59,177 nucleotides of DNA from assembly GCA_045658985.1 (NCBI GenBank), contig JAZOWC010000032.1, forward strand, positions 1 through 59,177. Reading direction: 5' to 3'. Below, in pieces: positions 22,804 to 30,886 of the stretch. The position numbers were made by a program, and so were the translations under genes. Numbering within the stretch: position 1 is the stretch's first letter; the number at the start of each line of letters is the position of its first letter. This DNA comes from RGIG3513 sp045658985 (GTDB lineage: Bacteria > Bacillota > Clostridia > Oscillospirales > Butyricicoccaceae). Under the pieces are notes generated by a model. That model did no database searches. It saw nothing but the letters and a program-made list of their open reading frames with translations, and was not told where the DNA came from.

Positions 22804-24003
22804 TTATTTCTTGTCGCGGAACATACGGAGGATGCCCTCAAAGGGATCGTCATCTTCCTCATCCTTCTTGACCTCGGCGGCGGGCTTTTCGGGCTCGCTG
22901 AGCTTGATGCTCTCGAGGACGGATGCGGGAGTCTCGGTCTTTTCTTCGGGGATCACGGGAGCAGCGGGTGCGGGCTCCTGAGCCTTCTCCTCTGCGCTGT
23001 GCTTGATGGAGGTGAAGATATCGTCAAGCTTCTTGGCGTTGCGTGCGTTCTCGTCAAAGCCGGTAGCGACGACCGTGATGCGGATCTCATCGTCCAGAGT
23101 ATCGTCGATAGCGGCACCGAAGATGATATGTACGTCCTGATGTGCGGCTGCTCTGACCATTGCGGCGGCTTCTTCGACTTCCTCGAGGCCCATATCGGGA
23201 GAGCCGGTAACGTTGAGGATGACGCCTCTTGCGCCGTCGATGGAGGTCTCGAGCAGGGGGCTCTGGATAGCCATCTTGGCAGCATCGGCGGCCTTGCTCT
23301 TGCCCGATGCACGGCCAACGCCCATATGGGCATAACCGGCGTTCTTCATGATAGTCTCAACGTCTGCAAAGTCCAGGTTGACCAGACCGGGAACTGTGAT
23401 CAGCTCACTGATGCTCTGGATAGCCTGACGCAGAACGTTATCGGCGATCTCAAATGCGTTCTGGAAGGTGATCTTCTGATCGCTGACCAGCTTGAGGCGC
23501 TCGTTGGGAATGATGAGCAGAGCGTCGACCTTCTCGCGGAGGCGGGCGATGCCCTCCTCTGCCTGCTTGATGCGGCGCATACCCTCAAAGCTGAAGGGAC
23601 GGGTAACGATACCTACGGTAAGGATGCCCATCTCACGGGCAATACCTGCAACTACGGGTGCTGCACCTGTACCTGTGCCGCCGCCCATACCTGCGGTGAT
23701 AAATACCATCTCGGCGCCTTCCATCAGGCGGCGGATCTCATCCATGCTCTCCTCGGCTGCGCTGCGGCCTACGTCGGGGTTGGAGCCTGCGCCGCGGCCG
23801 CGGGTGATCTTCTCACCGATCTGGAGCTTAACGGGGGCAGCAGAGAAGTTAAGCACCTGCTTGTCCGTATTGATAGCTATAAAATCTACACCCGATACTC
23901 CGCCTGTTACCATGCGGTTGACTGCGTTGCCGCCGCCACCGCCTATACCAATGACTTTTATGGATACATCGGATTCACGACCAATTTCAAATGCGAAACC
24001 CAT
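22804..24003 (-). CDS. ftsZ: Cell division protein FtsZ
   Basis: 399 residues. The tubulin-like GTPase that forms the division ring. The signature GGGTGTG is at residues 107-113, the N-terminal KVIGIGGGGGNAVN binds nucleotide, and the catalytic T7 loop sequence NLDFADVETIM is present. A variable acidic and proline-rich linker (about 320-385) ends in DDDPFEGILRMFRDKK, which includes the usual tail that binds partners. It is the last gene of the cluster, directly after ftsQ. No ftsA lies beside it. Confidence 0.98.
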   Translation of the reverse strand: MGFAFEIGRESDVSIKVIGIGGGGGNAVNRMVTGGVSGVDFIAINTDKQVLNFSAAPVKLQIGEKITRGRGAGSNPDVGRSAAEESMDEIRRLMEGAEMVFITAGMGGGTGTGAAPVVAGIAREMGILTVGIVTRPFSFEGMRRIKQAEEGIARLREKVDALLIIPNERLKLVSDQKITFQNAFEIADNVLRQAIQSISELITVPGLVNLDFADVETIMKNAGYAHMGVGRASGKSKAADAAKMAIQSPLLETSIDGARGVILNVTGSPDMGLEEVEEAAAMVRAAAHQDVHIIFGAAIDDTLDDEIRITVVATGFDENARNAKKLDDIFTSIKHSAEEKAQEPAPAAPVIPEEKTETPASVLESIKLSEPEKPAAEVKKDEEDDDPFEGILRMFRDKK

Positions 24004-24030
24004 AATCTTTTACCTCCGTCTAATTAAACA

Positions 24031-24813
24031 TCATTGCTGGGTGGGGATAAACCTCGCCACCGTGCCGTCCGACACGTCTATGGTACCCTCTGCGGTATCG
24101 GGAAGTTTATCCTCGGCCAAAAGCAGCATATATCGGAACTTCTTTTCGATCTGCTCGATATCCCCTATATTGACCGTAAATCTGTCCTTGTATGTGAACT
24201 TGATATTATACGCTCTTTCCACATCAATACAGTCTATATATTGGAGTATATCATTATTTATCGCAGTATTCAATACTAAAAATAGTGGTTTTTGCTTTTC
24301 TTCGTCAATTATTTTGATATATTTTCCCACGGTGGGCTCATCCATCTCGGCGCCCACTATCACGGGGTACTCCGCAGGCTGAGAGTTGCCTACGTTTTCC
24401 AGTAATTTGCCTTTTGCATCCAGCAGATACCATCCGTCCGCGCCCTCTATTGAGGCCACGGGTGTGCACCTGCTGACGATGATTTCAACCGTATCGGGCA
24501 GGCGGCGGCGGATGCTGATCTCATCCAGATAGGGCATCTGTTCAAATATTCCGTCGATGACTTTGAACTTGTTGAACATAAACATATTCTGACCTATATC
24601 TATGGTCGATGCCTCTATAATGTTGTAATCGAGGTAGCCGCTCTCCCCCGTCACCTTGATGGTGCTGACACGGAAAAATACGGTGATGGCAACCACGACG
24701 GCTACGGGTGTCAGAAGTATGCACAGAATAAGGGGCAGAGGATTATTGCCGCGGGACTCTCTGTGTCTGCGGCGGTGGGTTCTTCTGCGTCTGCGTCTTC
24801 TGATGTCAGCCAC
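24031..24813 (-). CDS. ftsQ: Cell division protein FtsQ/DivIB
   Basis: 260 residues. A short basic cytoplasmic tail with many arginines (5-20), one membrane span (about 26-46), then a POTRA domain beginning TIKVTGESGYLDYNII and a beta domain. The topology and the position before ftsZ support FtsQ/DivIB. It would link the FtsW-FtsI synthase to the other divisome proteins outside the membrane. Its stop is only one base before the murA end, so the genes are tightly packed. Confidence 0.9.
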   Translation of the reverse strand: MADIRRRRRRRTHRRRHRESRGNNPLPLILCILLTPVAVVVAITVFFRVSTIKVTGESGYLDYNIIEASTIDIGQNMFMFNKFKVIDGIFEQMPYLDEISIRRRLPDTVEIIVSRCTPVASIEGADGWYLLDAKGKLLENVGNSQPAEYPVIVGAEMDEPTVGKYIKIIDEEKQKPLFLVLNTAINNDILQYIDCIDVERAYNIKFTYKDRFTVNIGDIEQIEKKFRYMLLLAEDKLPDTAEGTIDVSDGTVARFIPTQQ

Positions 24814-24814
24814 G

Positions 24815-26071
24815 TTATTCTTCCTTTCTCTCTATAATTCCTCCGAGGCTCGAGTAGGCAAGCTCCATACTCTCATAGCCCCGGTCTATATGCTCAATAT
24901 CGAATATTCTGCTTTCGCCCGATGCGGCAAGTGCGGCAATGACCAGCGCCGCTCCTCCGCGAAGATCGGTGCATCTTACCGATGCGCCCGTAAGCTGCTC
25001 TCTGCCCTCGACTACAGCCGTTCTGCCCGAGACCTTGATGCTCGCACCCATACGGCACAACTCTGCCGCCTGCCTGAAGCGGTTTTCAAAGATATTCTCA
25101 TAAAACACGGTAGTGCCCTCCGCCAGACAGGCCGCGGACATAAGCTGGGACTGGGCGTCGGTGGGAAATCCCGGATAGGGCATGGTGTGCACGGGAGGCA
25201 GAGCCGAAATACGCCGCGCAGATTTGATTATAGCACAGTTTGTGTCGGTTTTTATGTCGCATCCTGCATCGCTCAGGATCGATACGACGGTTGCTATGTG
25301 CTGGGGACGGATGTCACGCAGTTCGATATGTCCCCTGCAGGCGGCTGCGGCACAGAGATATGTAGCGGCCTCGATCCTGTCGGGCATTACCCTGTGTTCT
25401 GCACGCTGACGGGTCTGGCCTCCCTGCACACATATCTCGCTCCTGCCCGCGCCGCGAACAAAGGCACCGATTTTGAGCAAAAAGCTCTGCAGATCCTCGA
25501 TCTCCGGCTCACGTGCGGCATTGATTATGCGTGTTGTGCCCGTGCAGGCGGTGGCGGCAAGCATAATATTCTCGGTAGCGCCCACACTGGGAAAGCTGAG
25601 AACAATGTCTCTGCCCCGCATATTGTCCGCGCGGCACAGTATCTCGCCGCCGTCTGCTATGACGGTTGCTCCCAATTTGCGCAGAGCATCAAGATGCAGG
25701 TCAATAGGTCTCGGCCCAAGCTCACAGCCGCCCGGTGTGCTCAATCTTGCCTGACCGCAGCGGGCAAGGATAGGCCCCAAAAATATGACCGACGAGCGCA
25801 TCTCACGCATCAGCGACTCGGGCACGTCGCATCGTGTGATATTGCTTGAGTCAACGGTGAGGGTCTTGCCCTGCCGTGTGATCCTGCAGCCAAGATGTCT
25901 GAGTATTTTGACAGCCGAATCTACGTCGCGCAGTTCGGTGCAGTTATGTATAACGTTTTCGCCCGCATTGAGCAGAGTGGCTGCAAGTATGGGCAAGACG
26001 CTGTTTTTGGCTCCGTTTATATTGACAGAGCCGATTAGTTTTGTACCGCCTTTTACGGCAAAATAGCTCAT
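24815..26071 (-). CDS. murA: UDP-N-acetylglucosamine 1-carboxyvinyltransferase
   Basis: 418 residues from the second of two adjacent ATG codons, which fits the GGGAG spacing best. It transfers enolpyruvate from PEP to UDP-GlcNAc, the first committed peptidoglycan step. The catalytic cysteine lies in STPGGCELGPRPIDLH, so the enzyme is expected to be fosfomycin-sensitive. GAKNSVLPILAA near the N-terminus is the UDP-GlcNAc site. Placement inside the division cluster, between murG and ftsQ, fits some Clostridia. Confidence 0.95.
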   Translation of the reverse strand: MSYFAVKGGTKLIGSVNINGAKNSVLPILAATLLNAGENVIHNCTELRDVDSAVKILRHLGCRITRQGKTLTVDSSNITRCDVPESLMREMRSSVIFLGPILARCGQARLSTPGGCELGPRPIDLHLDALRKLGATVIADGGEILCRADNMRGRDIVLSFPSVGATENIMLAATACTGTTRIINAAREPEIEDLQSFLLKIGAFVRGAGRSEICVQGGQTRQRAEHRVMPDRIEAATYLCAAAACRGHIELRDIRPQHIATVVSILSDAGCDIKTDTNCAIIKSARRISALPPVHTMPYPGFPTDAQSQLMSAACLAEGTTVFYENIFENRFRQAAELCRMGASIKVSGRTAVVEGREQLTGASVRCTDLRGGAALVIAALAASGESRIFDIEHIDRGYESMELAYSSLGGIIERKEE

Positions 26072-26130
26072 CATACTCTCCCTTTCCTGTACGAGTATAC
26101 ATACTATTCTATGCCGCAAGGTGGCAAATG

Positions 26131-27231
26131 TTACCCAATAATGCTCTTTATTGTCTGATAAATATGCAAAAGCGCGTCGTTGTGCGAAAGCACACGTGCG
26201 CTGTCACCCATTTTTTTGAGGCGCTCGGGGGATGCCAGCAGACCGCGTACGGTCTCATAGAGACTCTCGGCTGTGGTTTCTTTTTCAAGCAGGACTACGG
26301 CCGCACCGGATTTTTCCAGTACGCGGGCGTTGCGCTCCTGATGGTTTTCGGCGGCAAAAGGTGAGGGCACCAGCACACCCGGCATACCCGCGGCGCACAG
26401 CTCGTTGATTGTGCCGCCTGCGCGGCAGACCACCAGATCGGCCTGCCCCATAACGTTGCCCATATCGTGGATATAGTCCTTGAGGATTATGTTGTCGGCA
26501 CGGATGGCTCCGTTTTCGGTGAGAGCGGATACCATATCGTCGTAGTATTTTTTTCCGCAGGCATATACCTGATTAAACTGACGCTCGCGGGCGGCTATGG
26601 CGAGATAGTCTTTCATCTTCTCGTTCATATGCATAGCGCCGACCGAACCCCAGAAGGTCAGCACGGTGGGAAGCCCGTTATTGAACAGGGTCTTCTCTGC
26701 CCTCTCGCGGCAGCCGATGATCTCCTGACGGACGGGTGTACCCGTCTCCTCAATACGTCGAGCGGAGATCAGCTTGGCCGTCTCGGCATAAGACGTCATA
26801 ACGCAGTCGACTCTGGGTGCGAGACGTTTGGTGGCCACGCCGGGAACGGCGTTGACCTCAAGCATGGCTGTTTTGACGCCGCACTGCACGGCGGCAAGCA
26901 CCATGGGGTAGCTTGCATAACCGCCCGTGCCGATGACGATGTCGGGTTTGCGCTGCTTGATGACCTTCTTGCAGCCCAGTACCGCCATCTCCATCTGCCA
27001 TACGGCAGAAAGGTTTTTGAAAATCGCCGAAAGGGACTTGCCTCTCGACAGTCCCTTGAGCGGAAAAGTGTCTATCTCATATCCGAAGCGGGGCACAAGG
27101 GTCTCCTCGAGATTGCCTTTGCCTCCGCTGAAGGATATATTGCAGTTTTCCTGAGTTTCCAGATATTGAGCAACAGCCAGTGCAGGATTGATATGCCCCG
27201 CTGTGCCGCCTCCCGCAAAAATAACGTTCAT
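26131..27231 (-). CDS. murG: Undecaprenyldiphospho-muramoylpentapeptide GlcNAc transferase
   Basis: 366 residues. It adds GlcNAc to lipid I to form lipid II on the inner membrane face. GGGTAGHINPALAVA at residues 7-21 is the glycine-rich acceptor loop, and the C-terminal UDP-sugar site includes RAGGTINELCAAGMPGVLVP and AENHQERNA. The N- and C-terminal Rossmann domains are complete. It ends 59 bases before the murA start and follows ftsW by four bases. Confidence 0.96.
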   Translation of the reverse strand: MNVIFAGGGTAGHINPALAVAQYLETQENCNISFSGGKGNLEETLVPRFGYEIDTFPLKGLSRGKSLSAIFKNLSAVWQMEMAVLGCKKVIKQRKPDIVIGTGGYASYPMVLAAVQCGVKTAMLEVNAVPGVATKRLAPRVDCVMTSYAETAKLISARRIEETGTPVRQEIIGCRERAEKTLFNNGLPTVLTFWGSVGAMHMNEKMKDYLAIAARERQFNQVYACGKKYYDDMVSALTENGAIRADNIILKDYIHDMGNVMGQADLVVCRAGGTINELCAAGMPGVLVPSPFAAENHQERNARVLEKSGAAVVLLEKETTAESLYETVRGLLASPERLKKMGDSARVLSHNDALLHIYQTIKSIIG

Positions 27232-27235
27232 AGTA

Positions 27236-28411
27236 TTACTCCCCTTTTGACGGCGGCATAGAGCGGGATACGCTCAGAAGCACGCCAACTTCACCAAGCA
27301 GCATAACCAGCGACGTTCCGCCGTAGCTGAAGAACGGCAGCGATGCACCCGTAACCGGAAAAATGCCGGTGACAACGAACAGATTGATTATGACCTGCAC
27401 GGCTATCTGTGTGGTAATGCCCGCCGCCAGCAGAGTTCCGAAACGGTCGCCTGCGTGGGATGCGATATAGTAACCGCGCCAGATAAGCAATGCAAAAACT
27501 ATGACTATCATAGAGGTGATGAGGAATCCGAACTCCTCACACATAACGGCAAAAATAAAATCGTTGGCAGGCTCGGGCAGGTACAGATGCTTCTGTCTGC
27601 TCTGTCCAAGTCCCAATCCCCAGAATCCGCCCGAGCCGACGGCAATCTGAGCCTGTGAGCCCTGCCAGCCTTTGCCCTGCATATCGGAGAAGGGGTCAAA
27701 CCATACTTTGAGTCTGACCAGCGCGTAGTCGGCCTTGTATATGATCAAAGCCACGGCGCCTGCGGCACCTGCCGCTCCGATACCAAGGAGCCACCAGAAA
27801 GATGCGCCGCCGAGAAAAATAATGACGATGCCTATGCCCGCTATGATGACGGTTGCCGAGATATGAGGCTCCCAGCTGAGGAGCAGAGCAATAAGACCGA
27901 TAACAGCCATAAAGGGCAGGATGCCTATGTGAAACTTTTTCATCTTCTTGGGGCCGAGGATAGTCGCCGCCGCAGAAAACAGCACTATAACACCGAACTT
28001 GGCTATCTCCGAGGGCTGGAAAGTCAGGGTATCACCCACGCCGATCCAGCGGGTAGCGTCGTTGATGGTGACCCATATGGAGGGTACGATTTTGATGGAT
28101 GCCAGCAGCACCACGCTGAGCAAAAACACGGGAAGTCCCCAGATGACCCATTTGTGATAGTCGATTATGGAGGCAACATACATTGCCGCAAGTCCAAATG
28201 CGGCAAAGAATGCCTGACGCATCACAAAGTACATGGAATTGCCGCCGTGGTCGTGATAACCTACGGCATAGCTTGCCGAAAACAGACACACAAGTCCCGT
28301 GGCAAGCAGAAGCAGCAAAAGCGCCGTAAAAGGAGCATCTATCTTGCCCGTGGGGCGGGGGGATATTCGGTTGTCTTCTGCCCCGCCTTCTTCCATGCGG
28401 ATATCGGGCAT
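27236..28411 (-). CDS. ftsW: SEDS peptidoglycan polymerase FtsW/SpoVE
   Basis: 391 residues from ATG at 28411, which has AAGGAG nine bases upstream; a GTG ten codons earlier lacks a good site. It polymerises lipid II into glycan with its partner FtsI. It has about ten membrane spans, with the SEDS features WQGSQAQIAVGSGGFWGLGLGQS and GEVGVLLSVSR at the end. It may serve division, sporulation septation, or both, since only one such gene is seen here. Its partner PBP is encoded in the same cluster. Confidence 0.93.
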   Translation of the reverse strand: MPDIRMEEGGAEDNRISPRPTGKIDAPFTALLLLLLATGLVCLFSASYAVGYHDHGGNSMYFVMRQAFFAAFGLAAMYVASIIDYHKWVIWGLPVFLLSVVLLASIKIVPSIWVTINDATRWIGVGDTLTFQPSEIAKFGVIVLFSAAATILGPKKMKKFHIGILPFMAVIGLIALLLSWEPHISATVIIAGIGIVIIFLGGASFWWLLGIGAAGAAGAVALIIYKADYALVRLKVWFDPFSDMQGKGWQGSQAQIAVGSGGFWGLGLGQSRQKHLYLPEPANDFIFAVMCEEFGFLITSMIVIVFALLIWRGYYIASHAGDRFGTLLAAGITTQIAVQVIINLFVVTGIFPVTGASLPFFSYGGTSLVMLLGEVGVLLSVSRSMPPSKGE

Positions 28412-28450
28412 ATTGTCGAGCTCCTTTTTGATAACGCTCACTCTCTTTCT

Positions 28451-29416
28451 TTATGCAAATACGGACAGCAGGCACATCAGTGCTGTGACTGCACTGAATA
28501 CTATGACGATCTTCCACTCGCTCCAGCCGCATTTTTCAAAATGATGGTGGATAGGTGCCATTTTGAAGAAGCGCTTGCCGCCGGTGGCTTTGAAATACAG
28601 TACCTGAATGATATCGGACAGAGTCTCTATGATATAGATAATGCCCACGGTAACGAGGATGAGAGGCATATTGAGTGCGAAAGCCATTGCGCATACGGCG
28701 CCGCCCAGAAACAGCGAGCCGGTATCGCCCATAAAGACTTTTGCGGGGTTTTTGTTAAAGAGGAAGAATCCCACAAGACCGCCGAACAGCGCACCCGAAA
28801 ATCCTGCTCCCATATCCCCTCTCAGAGTCAGCATAATGCTGAAAAACAGAGCGACTATGGCTGTGACCGAGGTACACAGACCGTCTATACCGTCGGTGAG
28901 GTTGACCGCGTTGTCGGCACCTACGATAATGAACACGCAAAGCACAAGGTACAGATACCAGGGCATCGACAGGGTAACTCCCACAAAAGGTATGTACAGA
29001 TCGGGGCTCAGGTATCCCAGCACACGCATTACGGTGATAAACAGCGCCGCTGCCGCTATCTGGAAGAGCAGCTTCTGCATGGCGCTCAGGCCCTTGTTCT
29101 GCTTCTTTTTGATCTTGGTCCAGTCATCGATGAAGCCGACTACGGCAAAAACAGACGCCAGAGCCAGCATAAGCAGAGGCTTGAAATCCTGACTCTTGAT
29201 CATCAGCGGCAGCTGTGCAAGTACGCCTACAAACACCGCTATGATGAATATGATTCCGCCCATTGTGGGGGTATTCTGCTTTTTGGCGTGCCATATGGGG
29301 CCGTCTTCCAGAATCTTCTGCCCGAATTTGAGTTTTATCAGTCCTTTTATGATGGGCATTGCTATCACTGCGGCCACCACAAAGGCGGTTATTGCCGCCA
29401 TTATCGTATTGATCAT
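28451..29416 (-). CDS. mraY: Phospho-N-acetylmuramoyl-pentapeptide transferase
   Basis: 321 residues, ten predicted spans. It links the UDP-MurNAc-pentapeptide sugar to undecaprenyl phosphate, giving lipid I. Motifs visible: FIDDWTKI (catalytic aspartates), NAVNLTDGIDGL, FMGDTGSLFLGG and MAPIHHHFE, where the HHH segment is a MraY signature. It sits between murE and ftsW. The gene usually between mraY and ftsW, murD, is absent. Confidence 0.97.
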   Translation of the reverse strand: MINTIMAAITAFVVAAVIAMPIIKGLIKLKFGQKILEDGPIWHAKKQNTPTMGGIIFIIAVFVGVLAQLPLMIKSQDFKPLLMLALASVFAVVGFIDDWTKIKKKQNKGLSAMQKLLFQIAAAALFITVMRVLGYLSPDLYIPFVGVTLSMPWYLYLVLCVFIIVGADNAVNLTDGIDGLCTSVTAIVALFFSIMLTLRGDMGAGFSGALFGGLVGFFLFNKNPAKVFMGDTGSLFLGGAVCAMAFALNMPLILVTVGIIYIIETLSDIIQVLYFKATGGKRFFKMAPIHHHFEKCGWSEWKIVIVFSAVTALMCLLSVFA

Positions 29417-29434
29417 CTCTGTCTTTATCGCCCG

Positions 29435-30874
29435 TTATCTGTTTGCAAAATAAGCGGCGATTTCCTCTCTTTCGTCAAGGTGTATCTTGCCCGTTGCTAT
29501 CTCCTGATAGGTCTCATGGCCTTTGCCCATAAGCACCACAACGTCGTCTGCTTTGGCTATGCTCAGCGCGTATGCAATGGCCTCACGGCGGTCACACACC
29601 ACGTTGATCTTGCTCTTTTTGCCCATAGCGCCCGCCGAGACCTCGGCTATGATCTGCATAGGATCTTCGCTGCGGGGGTTATCGCTGGTTATGACACATA
29701 TATCGGAGTAGCTTGCACCGATACCACCCATAATGGGACGCTTGGTCTTGTCGCGGTCACCGCCTGCGCCGAAGAGGGAGATAATTCTGCCGGTGCAGAA
29801 GCCTTTGACGGTTTTGAGTATATTCTCCATACTATCGGGGCTGTGGGCGTAGTCTATAAGCACGGTATAGCCGGTGCCCTCGGGCAGGGGCACGACTTCG
29901 GCACGGCCTTTTACTCCGTGGGCGGAAGCCAGCGAGACAGCCGCCTCCTGCAGGCTCAGTCCGCAGCACATACAGGCACCCAGCGCGGCAAGCGCATTAT
30001 ATACCGAGAACTGACCGGGGATGCCGAGATTGACACGTGCGATAGCCGCCGTCATAACCGCCTCAAAGCGCACTCTGTCGGGTTTGAGCAGGATGTTTTT
30101 TGCCTCCAGCGTTGCCGTATCGTCGATCGCGGAGTAGGTGACGGTCTCGCAGGATGTCATGGATGCAAGCTTTACACCATAGGGATCGTCTATGTTGATT
30201 ACCGCTTTGTCGCAGCGGTCAAAGAGTTTGGCTTTGGCTGCAAAATAGGTGTCCATATCCCCGTGGAAATCCAGATGGTCACGGCTGAGATTGGTGAACA
30301 CCGCCGCGGCAAAATGAATTCCGTACACTCTGTCGAGCTCGAGGGAATGGGAGGATACCTCCATAATTACGTACTCGCAGCCGCCGTCTCGCATCTGAGA
30401 GAGCAGCTCGTAGAAATCTCTGGACTCGGGTGTGGTGCGCTCGGTGGGTACCTCTCTGTCCCCTATCATATTGGCGTTGGTGCCGATAAGACCGCATTTG
30501 TGTCCGTGGGATTCGAGCACCTGCTTGATGAGGGTGGTGGTGGTGGTCATGCCGTTTGTTCCGGTGACGCCGATCATTTTGAGACTGCGTGCGGGATCAC
30601 CGAAGAAATTGCTCGATGCCTGAGCCAGCGCGCGGCGGGTATTGTCAACCACGAACACGGGGATATTCAGTCCCGCAACTTCCCTCTCTGCCAGTATTGC
30701 GGCAGCGCCCTTTTCTACAGCCGAGTTTATGTACAGATGACCGTCAGTCTTAAAGCCGGTTACCGCAACAAACAGACTGCCCGGTCTGACTCTGCGCGAG
30801 TCAAAGCAGACATCGGTGATATCGGTATCAAGGTCGGTTTTTACGATCTTGTCAAGAACAAGGGAAAGTTTCAT
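29435..30874 (-). CDS. murE: UDP-MurNAc-L-Ala-D-Glu:meso-diaminopimelate ligase, P-loop lysine replaced
   Basis: 479 residues, full length, behind AAAAGGAG. It adds meso-diaminopimelate to the muramyl dipeptide with ATP; SDNPRSEDP near the C-terminus is the diaminopimelate-specific signature. Also seen are EVSSHSLELDRV, the lysine that is carbamylated in YFAAKAKLF, DYAHSPDSMENIL and GAGGDRDKTKRP. The ATP loop should read GTNGKTT but reads GTNGMTT, with Met109 encoded by ATG at 30550-30548. Everything else looks intact, so either the substitution is tolerated in this lineage or it is a sequence error; see findings. Confidence 0.93.
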   Translation of the reverse strand: MKLSLVLDKIVKTDLDTDITDVCFDSRRVRPGSLFVAVTGFKTDGHLYINSAVEKGAAAILAEREVAGLNIPVFVVDNTRRALAQASSNFFGDPARSLKMIGVTGTNGMTTTTTLIKQVLESHGHKCGLIGTNANMIGDREVPTERTTPESRDFYELLSQMRDGGCEYVIMEVSSHSLELDRVYGIHFAAAVFTNLSRDHLDFHGDMDTYFAAKAKLFDRCDKAVINIDDPYGVKLASMTSCETVTYSAIDDTATLEAKNILLKPDRVRFEAVMTAAIARVNLGIPGQFSVYNALAALGACMCCGLSLQEAAVSLASAHGVKGRAEVVPLPEGTGYTVLIDYAHSPDSMENILKTVKGFCTGRIISLFGAGGDRDKTKRPIMGGIGASYSDICVITSDNPRSEDPMQIIAEVSAGAMGKKSKINVVCDRREAIAYALSIAKADDVVVLMGKGHETYQEIATGKIHLDEREEIAAYFANR

Positions 30875-30886
30875 TTTTTGCTCCTT

